Notes: a model not told the origin generated them from the sequence alone. A stretch of DNA of 64,000 bases from Thioalkalivibrio sp. ALJ16 (GCF_000377345.1 NZ_KB898043.1:1-64000); one strand, 5' to 3'; shown: positions 26,628 through 35,428, counted from the stretch's first letter. Program-made: numbers and translations.

Positions 26628-27677
26628 ATGAGCAGAAATCGAGATGGCGGCGGCATGGGTGGCGGTTGCGATGCCGGGATTACCGGTAATTGCGGGCTGC
26701 ATATCGATGCACCGAACACCCCCAACCGGGTCACACCCGATGTGGAATTTTTCCTGAACACCTTCATGCAGGGCAGTCAGGTCATCAACGGTGTCGAGGT
26801 CCCGATCTGGGGCTTCAACATGGACGGCGGCATGGGCGGTGGCGGCATGGGCGGCGGTGGCGGAGGCGGCGGCATGGGTGGCGCCATGCCTTCGCCCCCG
26901 ATGCGCGTGCGCCAGGGTCAGATCGTGCATACGCATCTGAATGCGATGGCAATGATGGCCCCCCATACGGTGCACCACCACGGGATCGAGCCTGACACCT
27001 TCAACGACGGGGTGGGCCACTACTCGTTCGACGTCCTGGGGCAGTACACCTACCAGTGGCGCGCCTCGCAGGCCGGGACCTACTTCTATCACTGCCATAC
27101 CAATACCGTCCTGCATGCAGAGATGGGCATGTACGGCGCGTTGATCATTGATCCGCCGAGCGGACCGGGCACGGTCTACGAGGGTGGGCCGAGTTACACC
27201 GTGGAGGCCATCTGGGCCGTCGACGACATCGACATGAACTGGCACTGCCTGCCATGGGACGCGGCGCTCTGCGGCGGGGATGCCGGACTGAACGACTTCA
27301 ATCCGGAGATCTTCTGCATCAATGGCGTGGGCGCTGACCTGAGCGAGACCGATCCCTCGGTGGTGGTCAATGCCTCGCGGCTGGATCGCGTACTGCTGCG
27401 CTACATCATGGCGGGATATGTCCCGCAGCGGGTGCGTTTCCCGCAGGAGCTGGGCCCGATCCAGGTGGTCGCCGAGGATGGTCGCCCGTTGCCGCAGATC
27501 GAGACGATCCCGGCCGGTGGGGAGATCATCATGACGGCGGCCGAGCGCTATGACCTGATCTTCGAACCGCAGCAGGCCGGGTCCTTCCCGGTGGATATCG
27601 ATTTCTTCGATTTCCGCGCGGCGAACGGGATGCTGAAGCCGATCGGGTCCATCCGCACCCGTTTCAACATCTCCTGA
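26628..27677 (+). CDS. Multicopper-oxidase-like protein, subunit B (no signal peptide)
   Basis: 349 residues. It has no Sec or Tat signal. A Met/Gly-rich insertion (about residues 64-90, of the type GGMGGGGMGGG) may bind copper. The first cupredoxin domain has HTVHHHGIEPDT (HxHG, about 111-122) and YFYHCHTNTVLHAEMGMYG (about 152-170), the motifs that subunit A lacks. The second domain shows no His clusters but contains several Cys (WHCLPWDAALCGG and IFCING). It probably completes the copper centres with subunit A. Which substrate is oxidised (metal ion, nitrite or sulfur compound) cannot be told. Confidence 0.78.
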   Translation: MSRNRDGGGMGGGCDAGITGNCGLHIDAPNTPNRVTPDVEFFLNTFMQGSQVINGVEVPIWGFNMDGGMGGGGMGGGGGGGGMGGAMPSPPMRVRQGQIVHTHLNAMAMMAPHTVHHHGIEPDTFNDGVGHYSFDVLGQYTYQWRASQAGTYFYHCHTNTVLHAEMGMYGALIIDPPSGPGTVYEGGPSYTVEAIWAVDDIDMNWHCLPWDAALCGGDAGLNDFNPEIFCINGVGADLSETDPSVVVNASRLDRVLLRYIMAGYVPQRVRFPQELGPIQVVAEDGRPLPQIETIPAGGEIIMTAAERYDLIFEPQQAGSFPVDIDFFDFRAANGMLKPIGSIRTRFNIS

Positions 27678-27719
27678 CAGCCGGGGTTCATCCGGATGCC
27701 GGTGTAACCGGCTGCAGTC

Positions 27720-27749
27720 GGCCCGGCCGGATCCCGATCCGGCCGGGCC
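27720..27749. repeat. Perfect 14-bp inverted repeat between oxidase and ankyrin genes
   Basis: GGCCCGGCCGGATC, two bases, then its exact complement. There is no T-run, so it is more likely an mRNA-processing or attenuation hairpin within the operon than a full terminator. Confidence 0.7.
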
Positions 27750-27767
27750 CATTGATGGGAGCGCACA

Positions 27768-28589
27768 ATGAATCTTTTTTACAAGCCGCTGGCCATGGTC
27801 GGGGTTGCCTGGCTAGTCGCCGTGGTCGCCGTTGTGCCCGCCTTCGCGAGCGGTCAGCAGGCGGACCAGCAGCTCTACCAGGCCGTGGCGCGTGGCGACA
27901 TCGACCAGGCCGAGTCGCTGATCGCGCAGGGTGCGGACGTGAACCAGGCCCATCGACCATGGGAACTGACCCCGTTGCTGGTGGCGGTCGGAATCGACGA
28001 GACGCTGACCGATCGCCTGCTGGAGGCGGGCGCCGATGTGAACGCGCGCGAGCGCGAGGGTGTAACCGTGCTGATGAAGGCCGTGCATGGTGGCGATGCC
28101 GGCATCGTTCGGCGTCTGCTGAAGGAGCCGGACCTGGACGTGGATGCCCGTGGTCCGAGGGGCAATACGGCGCTGACTTATGCGGTCCTGTACGGCTATC
28201 CGGCGATGGTGGAAGCGCTGGTGAATCGAGGGGCCGATGTCGATGTCGTACGTGGCGATGGCGCCACGCCGAAGTCACTGGCCCTGCACATGCATGGGCT
28301 GGCGCTGGCTATGCCGGAGGACGAAGCGGGGGACAGCACGGACCATGGCGAGGATGCGGCCCACTCGCATGAACACCACCACGGCCATTCCCATGCGCAC
28401 GACTCCGGGGCAGGCGCGGCCGAGCATCAAGCCATGGATGGGCCGCATGACCACCATCGTTCGCGCACGGAGGCGGTGGATTCGTACAGCCGGGTGTTGG
28501 CGACGCTTGCGCGGGCCGGCGCGACGGACGCGGGCGAGCCACCGCAGCCAGGCGATTCCGGGGGGCATCATGGCCATCATCACCACTAG
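27768..28589 (+). CDS. Exported ankyrin-repeat protein with His-rich tail
   Basis: 273 residues. A Sec signal (MVGVAWLVAVVAVVPAFASG, cleaved near residue 28) is followed by about four ankyrin repeats (for example ADVNAREREGVTVLMKAVHG and RGNTALTYAVLYGYPAMVEA). The C-terminal 90 residues contain long His clusters (HSHEHHHGHSHAH, DHHR, final HHGHHHH), a likely metal-binding region. It is the third gene after the oxidase pair and may supply or buffer copper for it in the periplasm. The neighbourhood, not homology, supports this role. Confidence 0.75.
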   Translation: MNLFYKPLAMVGVAWLVAVVAVVPAFASGQQADQQLYQAVARGDIDQAESLIAQGADVNQAHRPWELTPLLVAVGIDETLTDRLLEAGADVNAREREGVTVLMKAVHGGDAGIVRRLLKEPDLDVDARGPRGNTALTYAVLYGYPAMVEALVNRGADVDVVRGDGATPKSLALHMHGLALAMPEDEAGDSTDHGEDAAHSHEHHHGHSHAHDSGAGAAEHQAMDGPHDHHRSRTEAVDSYSRVLATLARAGATDAGEPPQPGDSGGHHGHHHH

Positions 28590-28687
28590 CCATGCCGCGA
28601 GCGCGCGGCACCGCCTTTCCCGGCCCTGCATTGTCCCACCCTTTGTGTCGGGATATAGTCCACTCAACAATCGATGCTGGATGCGAT

Positions 28688-29041
28688 ATGTCTCTTAATC
28701 CCACGGACCTGTTCAATCTTCTGGCCGACGAGACGCGTCTGCGTTCGCTCCTCCTGATGCAGCAGGAGGGGGAGCTCTGTGTGTGCGAGCTGACGCATTC
28801 GCTGGAGATGTCGCAACCCAAGGTCTCGCGGCACCTGGCTGCCTTGCGGCAGCATGGAGTAGTGAGTACGCGGCGCGAGAGTAACTGGATCTATTACCGC
28901 CTGGCGCCGGATCTTCCGGACTGGGCCGCCGAGGTGCTCAGCTGTACCCAGCGGGCGACGGGGGGTTCGCAGCCGTTTGTGGGCGATTGCGAGCGTCTGG
29001 CTACGGCCCCGAGCCGGGCCGAGTTCCTGAATACGGCCTGA
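28688..29041 (+). CDS. arsR: ArsR/SmtB-family metal-responsive repressor
   Basis: 117 residues from the ATG at 28688. The ArsR winged helix is evident: DETRLRSLLLM, then GELCVCELTHSLEMSQPKVS and RHLAALRQHGVV. The ELCVCEL Cys pair is the As(III)/Sb(III) site of classical ArsR. The arsenic genes usually next to it are absent, and no arsenic operon is seen here. It may regulate the adjacent copper-type operon or genes elsewhere. Confidence 0.88.
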   Translation: MSLNPTDLFNLLADETRLRSLLLMQQEGELCVCELTHSLEMSQPKVSRHLAALRQHGVVSTRRESNWIYYRLAPDLPDWAAEVLSCTQRATGGSQPFVGDCERLATAPSRAEFLNTA

Positions 29042-29062
29042 GTGCCCCGGGTGGGGTACGCA

Positions 29063-29095
29063 AAAGGCCGGGGCCATCGGGCGCCCGGCCTTTTT
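29063..29095. terminator. Bidirectional intrinsic terminator after arsR
   Basis: AAAGGCCGGG and CCCGGCCTTT form a stem followed by TTTTTT on the plus strand; the minus strand has a shorter T-run. It separates arsR from the convergent lipoate ligase gene. Confidence 0.85.
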
Positions 29096-29144
29096 TGTGG
29101 TTTCCGGAATGTACTGCCGCCTGGTGCGGCAGCAACGGCCGCCG

Positions 29145-30224
29145 TCAGTGCGGTTCGCGGTGCACGCAGTTCAGGATCGCGGTCGCAATGTCACCGGCCT
29201 CGATGCCGGGTGCATCCATTCCGATTTCCTTCATGCAGGTGGCCGCCGCGCCACGCAGGGCTTCTTCCTCCAGCGGCTGGCCGTGCAGTGCATCGGCCAG
29301 CCGGTCCATGCCGTCCTCGGGAAATACCGTGAAGTCGCCGGAGAGCAGCAGGTCGGCGATGCGGTCGTCCTTTTCCAGCAGCTGTGCGCGTATCAGGCCG
29401 CCGGGCGCCTTGTGCGCGCCCTCTGTGAGATGCGTCCCGGCCGCGATCTTGACGCCCATTTCCACGAATTTCCGCCCCTTTCGGTAGGTCCACTCGGGAT
29501 CGGTCAGCTCGCTCACCTGCTCCTCGATCGCGGCATTTTCCTCGGCGGTGGGCTCGCTCATCTCGACCTCCACCGCGAGATCCTGTGCCACCCGTTTCAG
29601 GAAGGCGTCGCGCACCGTCTCGCGGGCCGGTATCTCGCCAAGTTCGCGGGACAGCGTAGTGATGTAGTCCTCCATGCCGGCGCGCAGCTTGTCGCGGAAC
29701 TTCTCCGACGGCACCTTGAGGCAGCGCGCCATGGTGGCGGTGTCGAAGTCGAACATGAAGCTGCCGACCATCACCGTCGCGTTGCCGATGCTGGCGGCTC
29801 CGGTACCACCGATCTTGCGGCCGTCCACGTGGATGTCGTTGACCGGACGGAAGGTCGCGTTCACGCCCAGGTCCTGATAGGTGTTGATCACCGGGTCGAT
29901 GAACTTTCTGTAGATGTCGGCGACGATCCGCGGCGCCTTCGACGACGGATAGATGAAGTGGAAGAACATCTGGTTGTGGTCCAGGTAGACCGCACCACCG
30001 CCGACGTGCCGGCGGATGATGGGCAGGTTCTGTTCCTTGCAGAAATCCTCATCCGCCTCCAGGGCGATCTCCTGGTGCAGGCCCACACAGACGTAGGGCT
30101 CGTCCGGGTTGACCAGGGTGAGCACCGGGTCGTCGTCCTTGCCCATGGCCTCGGCGATGCCGTGGTAGACGGCCTGGGAGCGCACGGCCGGCTGCTGGCC
30201 GAAGTCGATTACGCGTAAACGCAT
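29145..30224 (-). CDS. lplA: Lipoate-protein ligase A family protein
   Basis: 359 residues, start with AAGGAAA upstream. The ligase core has PYVCVGLHQ, the RRHVGGGAVYLDHNQ loop that binds lipoyl-AMP, NDIHVDGRKIGG with the catalytic Lys, and an accessory C-terminal domain. It attaches lipoate to carrier domains. In sulfur oxidisers a distinct lipoate ligase serves the lipoate-binding protein of the sHdr pathway; those partner genes are not in the window, so that role is only a possibility. It lies 34 bases downstream of the TonB receptor gene, in the same direction. Confidence 0.88.
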   Translation of the reverse strand: MRLRVIDFGQQPAVRSQAVYHGIAEAMGKDDDPVLTLVNPDEPYVCVGLHQEIALEADEDFCKEQNLPIIRRHVGGGAVYLDHNQMFFHFIYPSSKAPRIVADIYRKFIDPVINTYQDLGVNATFRPVNDIHVDGRKIGGTGAASIGNATVMVGSFMFDFDTATMARCLKVPSEKFRDKLRAGMEDYITTLSRELGEIPARETVRDAFLKRVAQDLAVEVEMSEPTAEENAAIEEQVSELTDPEWTYRKGRKFVEMGVKIAAGTHLTEGAHKAPGGLIRAQLLEKDDRIADLLLSGDFTVFPEDGMDRLADALHGQPLEEEALRGAAATCMKEIGMDAPGIEAGDIATAILNCVHREPH

Positions 30225-30258
30225 AGCGGTTTCCTTGTCTTTTTCGTGAGGCAGTCGG

Positions 30259-32385
30259 TCAGAATTCTGCATTCCAGGTGAGCCCGAAGCCGCGGCCCGG
30301 GGCCCAGATGTCCTGTACACCGTTGGCCGGGTCCAGGCGCGCCTCGGTCATCTCGTTGACATGCTCGCGGTAGGTCTTGTTCGCAATGTTGGTCACGCTG
30401 AACGTGAGCTCATTGGAACGGAAGCCCGCGCTCGGCCCGAAACGGTAGCCCACGGCGAGATCGGCGGTGGCGAACCCTGAAGTATTGCGTTCGCTGTTTT
30501 CCGTAAAGATGTCAGCAGTGCGGCTCTGGCTCGCCACGGCGCGCAGACGCGCATCCCACTGCCAGCCCCGGGCCACGGTCTGACTCAGACCGATACTGGC
30601 CTCTGGCGGCGGCATCTGGGTCAGTGGCTCGTCGAAGCGGCTGTCGCGATTCTGCCCGCGGATCCAGGTGCCGCTCGCGTAGCCGGTGATCGCGTCGGTG
30701 AAGGCATGCTCCAGCAAGGCCTCGACGCCATGGATGCGGGCCTCGTCGAGGTTGATGGTTTCCTTGGTAGGCTGTGGCGCACCTTCGACCACCCGTCCGC
30801 CAATGTAGTCGCGGATCCGGCTCTCGTAAGCCGAGACGGTATAGGAGGTGGCGCCGATCCGGCCGCGGGCTCCGACTTCGAAGGTGCGGTTGCGTTCCGG
30901 ATCCAGCTGCGGGTTGCTCTGCCAGGTAAAGCCGTCGCTGTAGGGGTAGGTCAGGTAGCGCTCCAGCAGGCTGGCGGAGCGGTAACCTTCGGACAGGCTG
31001 AAGTAGGGATTGAAGGCCTCGTCCAGGTGCCAGGTGAGCCCGGCCGACCAGCTGAAGTTGCGGTCGGTCTTGTCCAGCGGTTCGGAAACCCCCATGGCGG
31101 CATCGGCGCTTCCGCGCACTTCGTCATAGCGGGCGCCAAGATTGACGGTTGCCGAGTCAAGGTAGGTCTCGTGCTGGACGAAGACCCCTGTGGATTCAAT
31201 TCGGCCATTCTCGACCAGCGGCGTCGGCGCGGCATTTTCCGGTCGGAACCCGTTGGCCTCGGCGCCGATGAACGAAACGGGACTGGCACGAAGGCGCCAG
31301 GCCTCAGTACCGAACAGCAGAACCTGGTCATCGGCGGGCACCAGTTCTGTCTGCACGCGAAGTCCGTCCGTCGTGAAATCGGTATCCGAGGTACGGTAAT
31401 CGCGTCCGAGTTCCGCGTTCCAGTCGTAGTTGCCCCGCGACAGTTCGTGCCGGTACACCGAGGCCTCGACGCGGGGTGCCCAGGCCCCGGACAGTTCGCC
31501 TTCGTAACGAAGCTCGAAGAGGTCGCGTGTCTGGCGCGGGGTGTAGTGGGTGTTGAGTCCCAGAGGGGGCGCGCCAGCGGGTAGTCCGCTGGGATCGTTC
31601 TCATTAAAGTTTCGCGAGGCGAGGTACCAGACGTCCTTGCGTTCGTCGCGCTGGGCGCGGAACTGGACCTCGTGGCCCGGCGCCAGCTTGCCGCGATAGC
31701 GCAGGTGGTAGGCGTTCTGTTCGGTGCCGGAGTCGCGCAGGCGGTCGCCGTCGCCGTTCTTGTAGTCGTCGGTGTTCAGATACGCGGTGGACAGGTCCAG
31801 CACGTTGCGGTCGTTGGAGACGGTCACGCCGACCGCGCCCCGGATGCCGTCATCCACCGAGGTGACACCCAGGCGCGAGAAACCGCGGGTTTCGGGCTCC
31901 TCGGTGAAGTCGCCGCCGCGGGTGATGATGTTGATCACGCCGCCCATGGCGCCGGCGCCATAGAGTACGGAGCTCGGACCGCGCACGATCTCGATGCGTT
32001 CGATCAGGTCCACGTTCACATAGGACGCCAGCGAACCACGCGCCGGTGGCTGCATGGCGTTGATGCGTACACCGTCCACCAGCACCAGGACCTGGTCGCG
32101 CTTGAGTCCGCGGATGATCGGATCGGAGCCCACCGATCCGTCCACCGCCGTGGCGATGCCCGGCTGGCCACGCAGCAGATCGCCCAGGGTGCGCGCCTCG
32201 CGGTTGCGGATCTCGCTGGACTCGATCACGGTAACGGAAGCGGGGGTCTCGTCAATCAGGGTTTCGTAACCGGTGGCCGTAACCGAAACCGTGCCGAGCG
32301 TTGGTGCACTTTCCTGAGCGGCGGCGAGGGCGGGTGTGGCCAGGAGGCTGGCGAGCGTCAGCCGGCCGAGAGTACGGCGTTTCAT
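30259..32385 (-). CDS. TonB-dependent outer-membrane receptor
   Basis: 708 residues. The signal peptide KRRTLGRLTLASLLATPALA is followed by a plug domain (ETPASVTVIESSEIRNREA, PIIRGLKRDQVLVLVDGVR, VRGPSSVLYGAGAMGGVINI) and a 22-strand barrel ending in the terminal aromatic sequence WNAEF. The plug shape is that of ferric-siderophore, haem or metal-complex receptors. I set the start at 32385, where the signal peptide begins; the open frame continues much further upstream over the marC gene but without family features. The probable substrate, given the neighbours, is a metal chelate or a cofactor precursor. Confidence 0.9.
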   Translation of the reverse strand: MKRRTLGRLTLASLLATPALAAAQESAPTLGTVSVTATGYETLIDETPASVTVIESSEIRNREARTLGDLLRGQPGIATAVDGSVGSDPIIRGLKRDQVLVLVDGVRINAMQPPARGSLASYVNVDLIERIEIVRGPSSVLYGAGAMGGVINIITRGGDFTEEPETRGFSRLGVTSVDDGIRGAVGVTVSNDRNVLDLSTAYLNTDDYKNGDGDRLRDSGTEQNAYHLRYRGKLAPGHEVQFRAQRDERKDVWYLASRNFNENDPSGLPAGAPPLGLNTHYTPRQTRDLFELRYEGELSGAWAPRVEASVYRHELSRGNYDWNAELGRDYRTSDTDFTTDGLRVQTELVPADDQVLLFGTEAWRLRASPVSFIGAEANGFRPENAAPTPLVENGRIESTGVFVQHETYLDSATVNLGARYDEVRGSADAAMGVSEPLDKTDRNFSWSAGLTWHLDEAFNPYFSLSEGYRSASLLERYLTYPYSDGFTWQSNPQLDPERNRTFEVGARGRIGATSYTVSAYESRIRDYIGGRVVEGAPQPTKETINLDEARIHGVEALLEHAFTDAITGYASGTWIRGQNRDSRFDEPLTQMPPPEASIGLSQTVARGWQWDARLRAVASQSRTADIFTENSERNTSGFATADLAVGYRFGPSAGFRSNELTFSVTNIANKTYREHVNEMTEARLDPANGVQDIWAPGRGFGLTWNAEF

Positions 32386-32529
32386 CAGCGAAAGGTCCCC
32401 AATAAGTTTTTCAGGACGCGCTAAAGTACGGTCGCCGCCGGCGGGTGGCAACTTAAACCCGGAAAGGCCGGGAGCATTCGCGCCGGTGGGCCGCCGCCGC
32501 AGCACAGCCGCCAACAGGGAGTCGTCACG

Positions 32530-33162
32530 ATGATCGAGCTGGCAATTGTGGCCCTGACGACGTTCTTCGTGACGATTGGGCCGGTGGATGTGGCCGTGGT
32601 GTTCGCGATCCTGAGCCGGGGCGTGGACCCGGCGCAGCGCCGTGCGATGGCCATTCGCGGCGCGCTGGCCGCAACCGCGATCCTGCTGCTGTTTGCGCTG
32701 GTGGGCGAGGCCGTGCTGTCGCTGCTGGGGATCTCGCTGGCCGCGCTCTACACGGCCGGTGGCATCCTGTTGCTGCTGATCGGGATCGACATGGTGTTCG
32801 CGCGCAGCTCGGGGGGTGTTTCGGCCACGGCGGCGGAGACCCAGGAGGCCCGCATGCGCAAGGACCTGTCGATCTTTCCGCTGGCCACGCCGCTGCTGGC
32901 CGGACCGGGGGCCATGGGCGCGGCGATCCTGATGATGAGCCGCGCCGAGGGCGAATGGGCCGCCCAGGTGGTGGTGATCGGCGCCCTGCTTGCGGTGATG
33001 CTGCTGGCGCTGGTGTGCCTGCTGGTCGCCGCCCGCCTGCAGCGCTGGCTGGGCGTGACCGGTGCCCACGTCCTTACCCGTATCCTCGGCGTGCTCCTGA
33101 GTGCGCTGGCGGTGCAGTTCATCTTTGACGGCCTGCAGCGCAGCGGTCTGTTGGCGGGCTGA
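32530..33162 (+). CDS. MarC-family integral membrane protein
   Basis: 210 residues with six hydrophobic segments. It shows the MarC (UPF0056) signature: TIGPVDVAVVFAILS near the start and PLATPLLAGPGAMGAAILM around residues 117-135. Function of the family is unknown; despite the name, no drug resistance role is established. It is divergent from the TonB receptor. Confidence 0.88.
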   Translation: MIELAIVALTTFFVTIGPVDVAVVFAILSRGVDPAQRRAMAIRGALAATAILLLFALVGEAVLSLLGISLAALYTAGGILLLLIGIDMVFARSSGGVSATAAETQEARMRKDLSIFPLATPLLAGPGAMGAAILMMSRAEGEWAAQVVVIGALLAVMLLALVCLLVAARLQRWLGVTGAHVLTRILGVLLSALAVQFIFDGLQRSGLLAG

Positions 33163-33176
33163 CGCGGCGGGTACGC

Positions 33177-33204
33177 GGGCCCTCCGCCCGGTGGCGGAGG
33201 GCCC
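33177..33204. terminator. Hairpin between convergent marC-type and GlcG/HbpS genes
   Basis: A perfect 12-bp stem (GGGCCCTCCGCC with its complement, 4-base loop) in the 58-base convergent gap. The T-content after it is poor (CCTTCAAG), so it may act in both directions with weak efficiency. Confidence 0.6.
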
Positions 33205-33220
33205 CTTCAAGGGTTGTGCG

Positions 33221-33721
33221 TCAGAGCAGGTCTTCGGCGATGGCCTCGACCCCGGCCGCTGCGCATTCGTGGTCGACCTGGCCGCTGGGCGCACCGGAGA
33301 TCCCGATGCCGCCGACAATACGGCCGTTCGCCGTAATCTGCTTGCCGCCACCCAGGATGCTCACCTGAGGCAGGTGCTGAATCCCGTACCCGGCAGCGCC
33401 CGGCTCGGTGATTTCGCGCAGATCAAGGGTGTCCGTGCGAAAGCTGACCGCGGTCCAGGCCTTGCTGATTGCGGTGTCCACGGTGTGCGGACCGGCAAAA
33501 CGATCACGCTTCAGGGCCTGGGGTGTACCGTGGCGATCCACGACCGCGGCGGTGACCTGGGTGTCGCGGTCGCGGCAGGCCTCCACCGCGGCCTCCACCG
33601 CCTTCATTGCGATCTCGGGGATCAGGGTCGGGGTGTTGAAGGTACCCTCGCTGGCCTGCAGAGGCGCTGCCGCCAGGGCGAGGAGGAGTGGAGTGGCGAG
33701 AAGGGTTCGGGGCGTGAACAT
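33221..33721 (-). CDS. Exported GlcG/HbpS-family haem-binding-like protein
   Basis: 166 residues; AGGAGG lies just before the ATG. The signal peptide (TPRTLLATPLLLALAAAPLQ) ends near residue 23. The mature part is a complete GlcG/HbpS domain (AVEAAVEACRDRDTQVTAAV, VDRHGTPQALKRDRFAGP, STLGGG-like ILGGGKQI, GGIGISGAPSGQVDHECA). Members bind haem or cobalamin or act with redox sensors; role here unknown. Confidence 0.85.
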   Translation of the reverse strand: MFTPRTLLATPLLLALAAAPLQASEGTFNTPTLIPEIAMKAVEAAVEACRDRDTQVTAAVVDRHGTPQALKRDRFAGPHTVDTAISKAWTAVSFRTDTLDLREITEPGAAGYGIQHLPQVSILGGGKQITANGRIVGGIGISGAPSGQVDHECAAAGVEAIAEDLL

Positions 33722-33910
33722 GACGGGCCTCCTGAGAGACGGGGGTTGCATCCTGTCCCATAGATGGCCGCATGGCGTTCTTCCACTTGCGCGGGTACGA
33801 ATCGTGATCCGCCGCGCTCGAGAGGCATGGAAGTTACCGGACTATCCATCCATTACTTTCAAATTGTCATAAAACGCTTGAAATAACGTCGGGCGACCAC
33901 CCGGGTGGCT

Positions 33911-34672
33911 TCAGGCGGCGCCACTGGCGCCTGTTCGTTTGTTGCGGGCCACATCCCGAACGGCATGGCGGAAGGCCGCGCGCAATGGTGCGTTCAGGTG
34001 GGAGCGCGCACGACCCGGCGGGATGCCCTTGTGGCGGCAGAACAATGCCAGGGCGTAGGCCAGGTCGTCGCGCGACAGGGCCGCCTCGCGTTCGGCGGAG
34101 GGGCCTTTGCAGGCACCACACTGATTCACGCGTACGTGGAAGGCCGTGTTCGCGAGCATGATGCCGAAGCCCAGCTGCACGGCCAGCAATTCCGCGATGT
34201 GCGGGGTGTTGTCTTCGGCGGCGGGCGCGGGCCGTTCGGCGGTGGGCAGCAGGCGCAGCGCGATCTCGCGGGCGAAGTGGGCGATCAGGGCCTCGGAGTG
34301 CGGGACCAGTTGCGGGTCGTAGGGGATGCGCACGGTCCCCGTGGCGGGTACGGCCTCGGCCACCGGCGTGGCCAGCGTGTCCCACGCAATGGGCTGGTCC
34401 ATCAGGGCTCCGGCGTGCGCGAGTCGGAAGGGGCTGTCGGCAAGCCCGGCATGCGCCAGCACCCGGTCAAACACGAGCTGGGCCATTTCCGGGGCGTTAT
34501 CCGCGCGGCCGGGAAAGTGCGCTGCGGTCGGGCATACCAGATCGGCGTGCTCGAGCATGCGCCGCCACTGGGGTTGAGCCTCGGACCAGTCGAAGACGGC
34601 CTGAATCCAGGCACGGCTCTCCGGATCGAGCGCCGGTGCGCGCTGGAACAGCCGGGGTAACAGGGTAAGCAC
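33911..34672 (-). CDS. Conserved-looking protein of unknown function
   Basis: 253 residues from a GTG at 34672 with GAGGA upstream; an ATG at 34705 is the alternative. The protein is helical with a late NQCGACKGPSAER motif and a basic C-terminus. The two Cys in CGAC could form a redox or metal pair. No family recognised. The same frame is open into the upstream hydrolase gene, but only because that gene is frameshifted. Confidence 0.6.
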   Translation of the reverse strand: MLTLLPRLFQRAPALDPESRAWIQAVFDWSEAQPQWRRMLEHADLVCPTAAHFPGRADNAPEMAQLVFDRVLAHAGLADSPFRLAHAGALMDQPIAWDTLATPVAEAVPATGTVRIPYDPQLVPHSEALIAHFAREIALRLLPTAERPAPAAEDNTPHIAELLAVQLGFGIMLANTAFHVRVNQCGACKGPSAEREAALSRDDLAYALALFCRHKGIPPGRARSHLNAPLRAAFRHAVRDVARNKRTGASGAA

Positions 34673-34752
34673 GCGCGATCGTCCTCGGGGCGAACAGGTC
34701 GCCATTGTAGGACAGGCCGGGCAGGCGTCGCGATGGGGCCGGCGCGGTGAGT

Positions 34753-35428
34753 TCAGGCCCCTGTTTCGGCGTCGGTGTCGGAAAGTGGAGCGGCAAGCCA
34801 GCGGGCGAACCAGGAGGCGGCGAGGCGGGCGGCCTGGTCCAGGGTTCCGGGCTCCTCGAACAGGTGCGTGGCGCCGGGCACAATCGACAGCTCGCAGGGC
34901 GCCTGCATCCGGTCGCGGGCCTGCTGGTTGAGTGCGATCACCATGTCGTCCTCTCCCCACAATCAACAGCGTTGGGCAGCGCACTGCGGGCAGGGCGTCG
35001 CCGGCGAGGTCCGGGCGCCCGCCACGCGAGACGACCGCGCGGATCATCTGTGGCCGGGCGACGGCCGCACGCAATGCAGCCGCGGCCCCCGTGCTGGCAC
35101 CGAACAGGCCCTGCGGCAGATGTCGGATACCGGGCTCGGCTGCGGCCCAGTCGCAGGCCTGCGCCAGCCGCCGTGCCAGCCGGTCGATATCGAAGCGGTT
35201 GGCGTAGCTGCGGTCCTCTTCTTCGGTCAGGAGATCGAACATCAGGGTTGCGATGGCGCGATCCTGAAGTACCTCGGCGACCTGATGGTTGCGCGGACTC
35301 AGGCGGCTGCTGCCGCTGCCGTGGGCGAAGATCACCAGTCCAACGGGGTGTTCGGGGCAGGCCAAAATACCCTGATGGAGGGCGCCATCGAGACGCAGGG
35401 CGAGGGTGACGGGATTAGCGCGAGACAT
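34753..35428 (-). pseudogene. Alpha/beta hydrolase (dienelactone hydrolase-like), frameshifted
   Basis: The N-terminal part reads in one frame (VGLVIFAHGSGSSRLSPRN, then GLFGASTGAAAAL with the nucleophile Ser in GAST) up to CPTLLIVG. There the expected EDDMVIALN and the catalytic His segment PGATHLFEEPGT continue in another frame. Removing a single G from the GGGG run at about 34955-34960 restores one open frame of about 224 residues. This is either a real inactivating mutation or a sequencing error in a homopolymer. The start overlaps the phosphoribosyltransferase gene by 14 bases, and such PRTase-hydrolase pairs are common. Confidence 0.8.

Noticed and set aside
25214-26767. Long minus-strand frames opposite the multicopper-oxidase-like genes
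   Set aside because: No family motif, no ribosome site; the plus strand has complete copper motifs and a Tat signal.
30259-33351. A 1030-residue frame for the TonB receptor reaching over the marC-type gene
   Set aside because: The signal peptide and plug begin at 32385; the upstream part is antisense to the MarC-family gene and has no receptor features.
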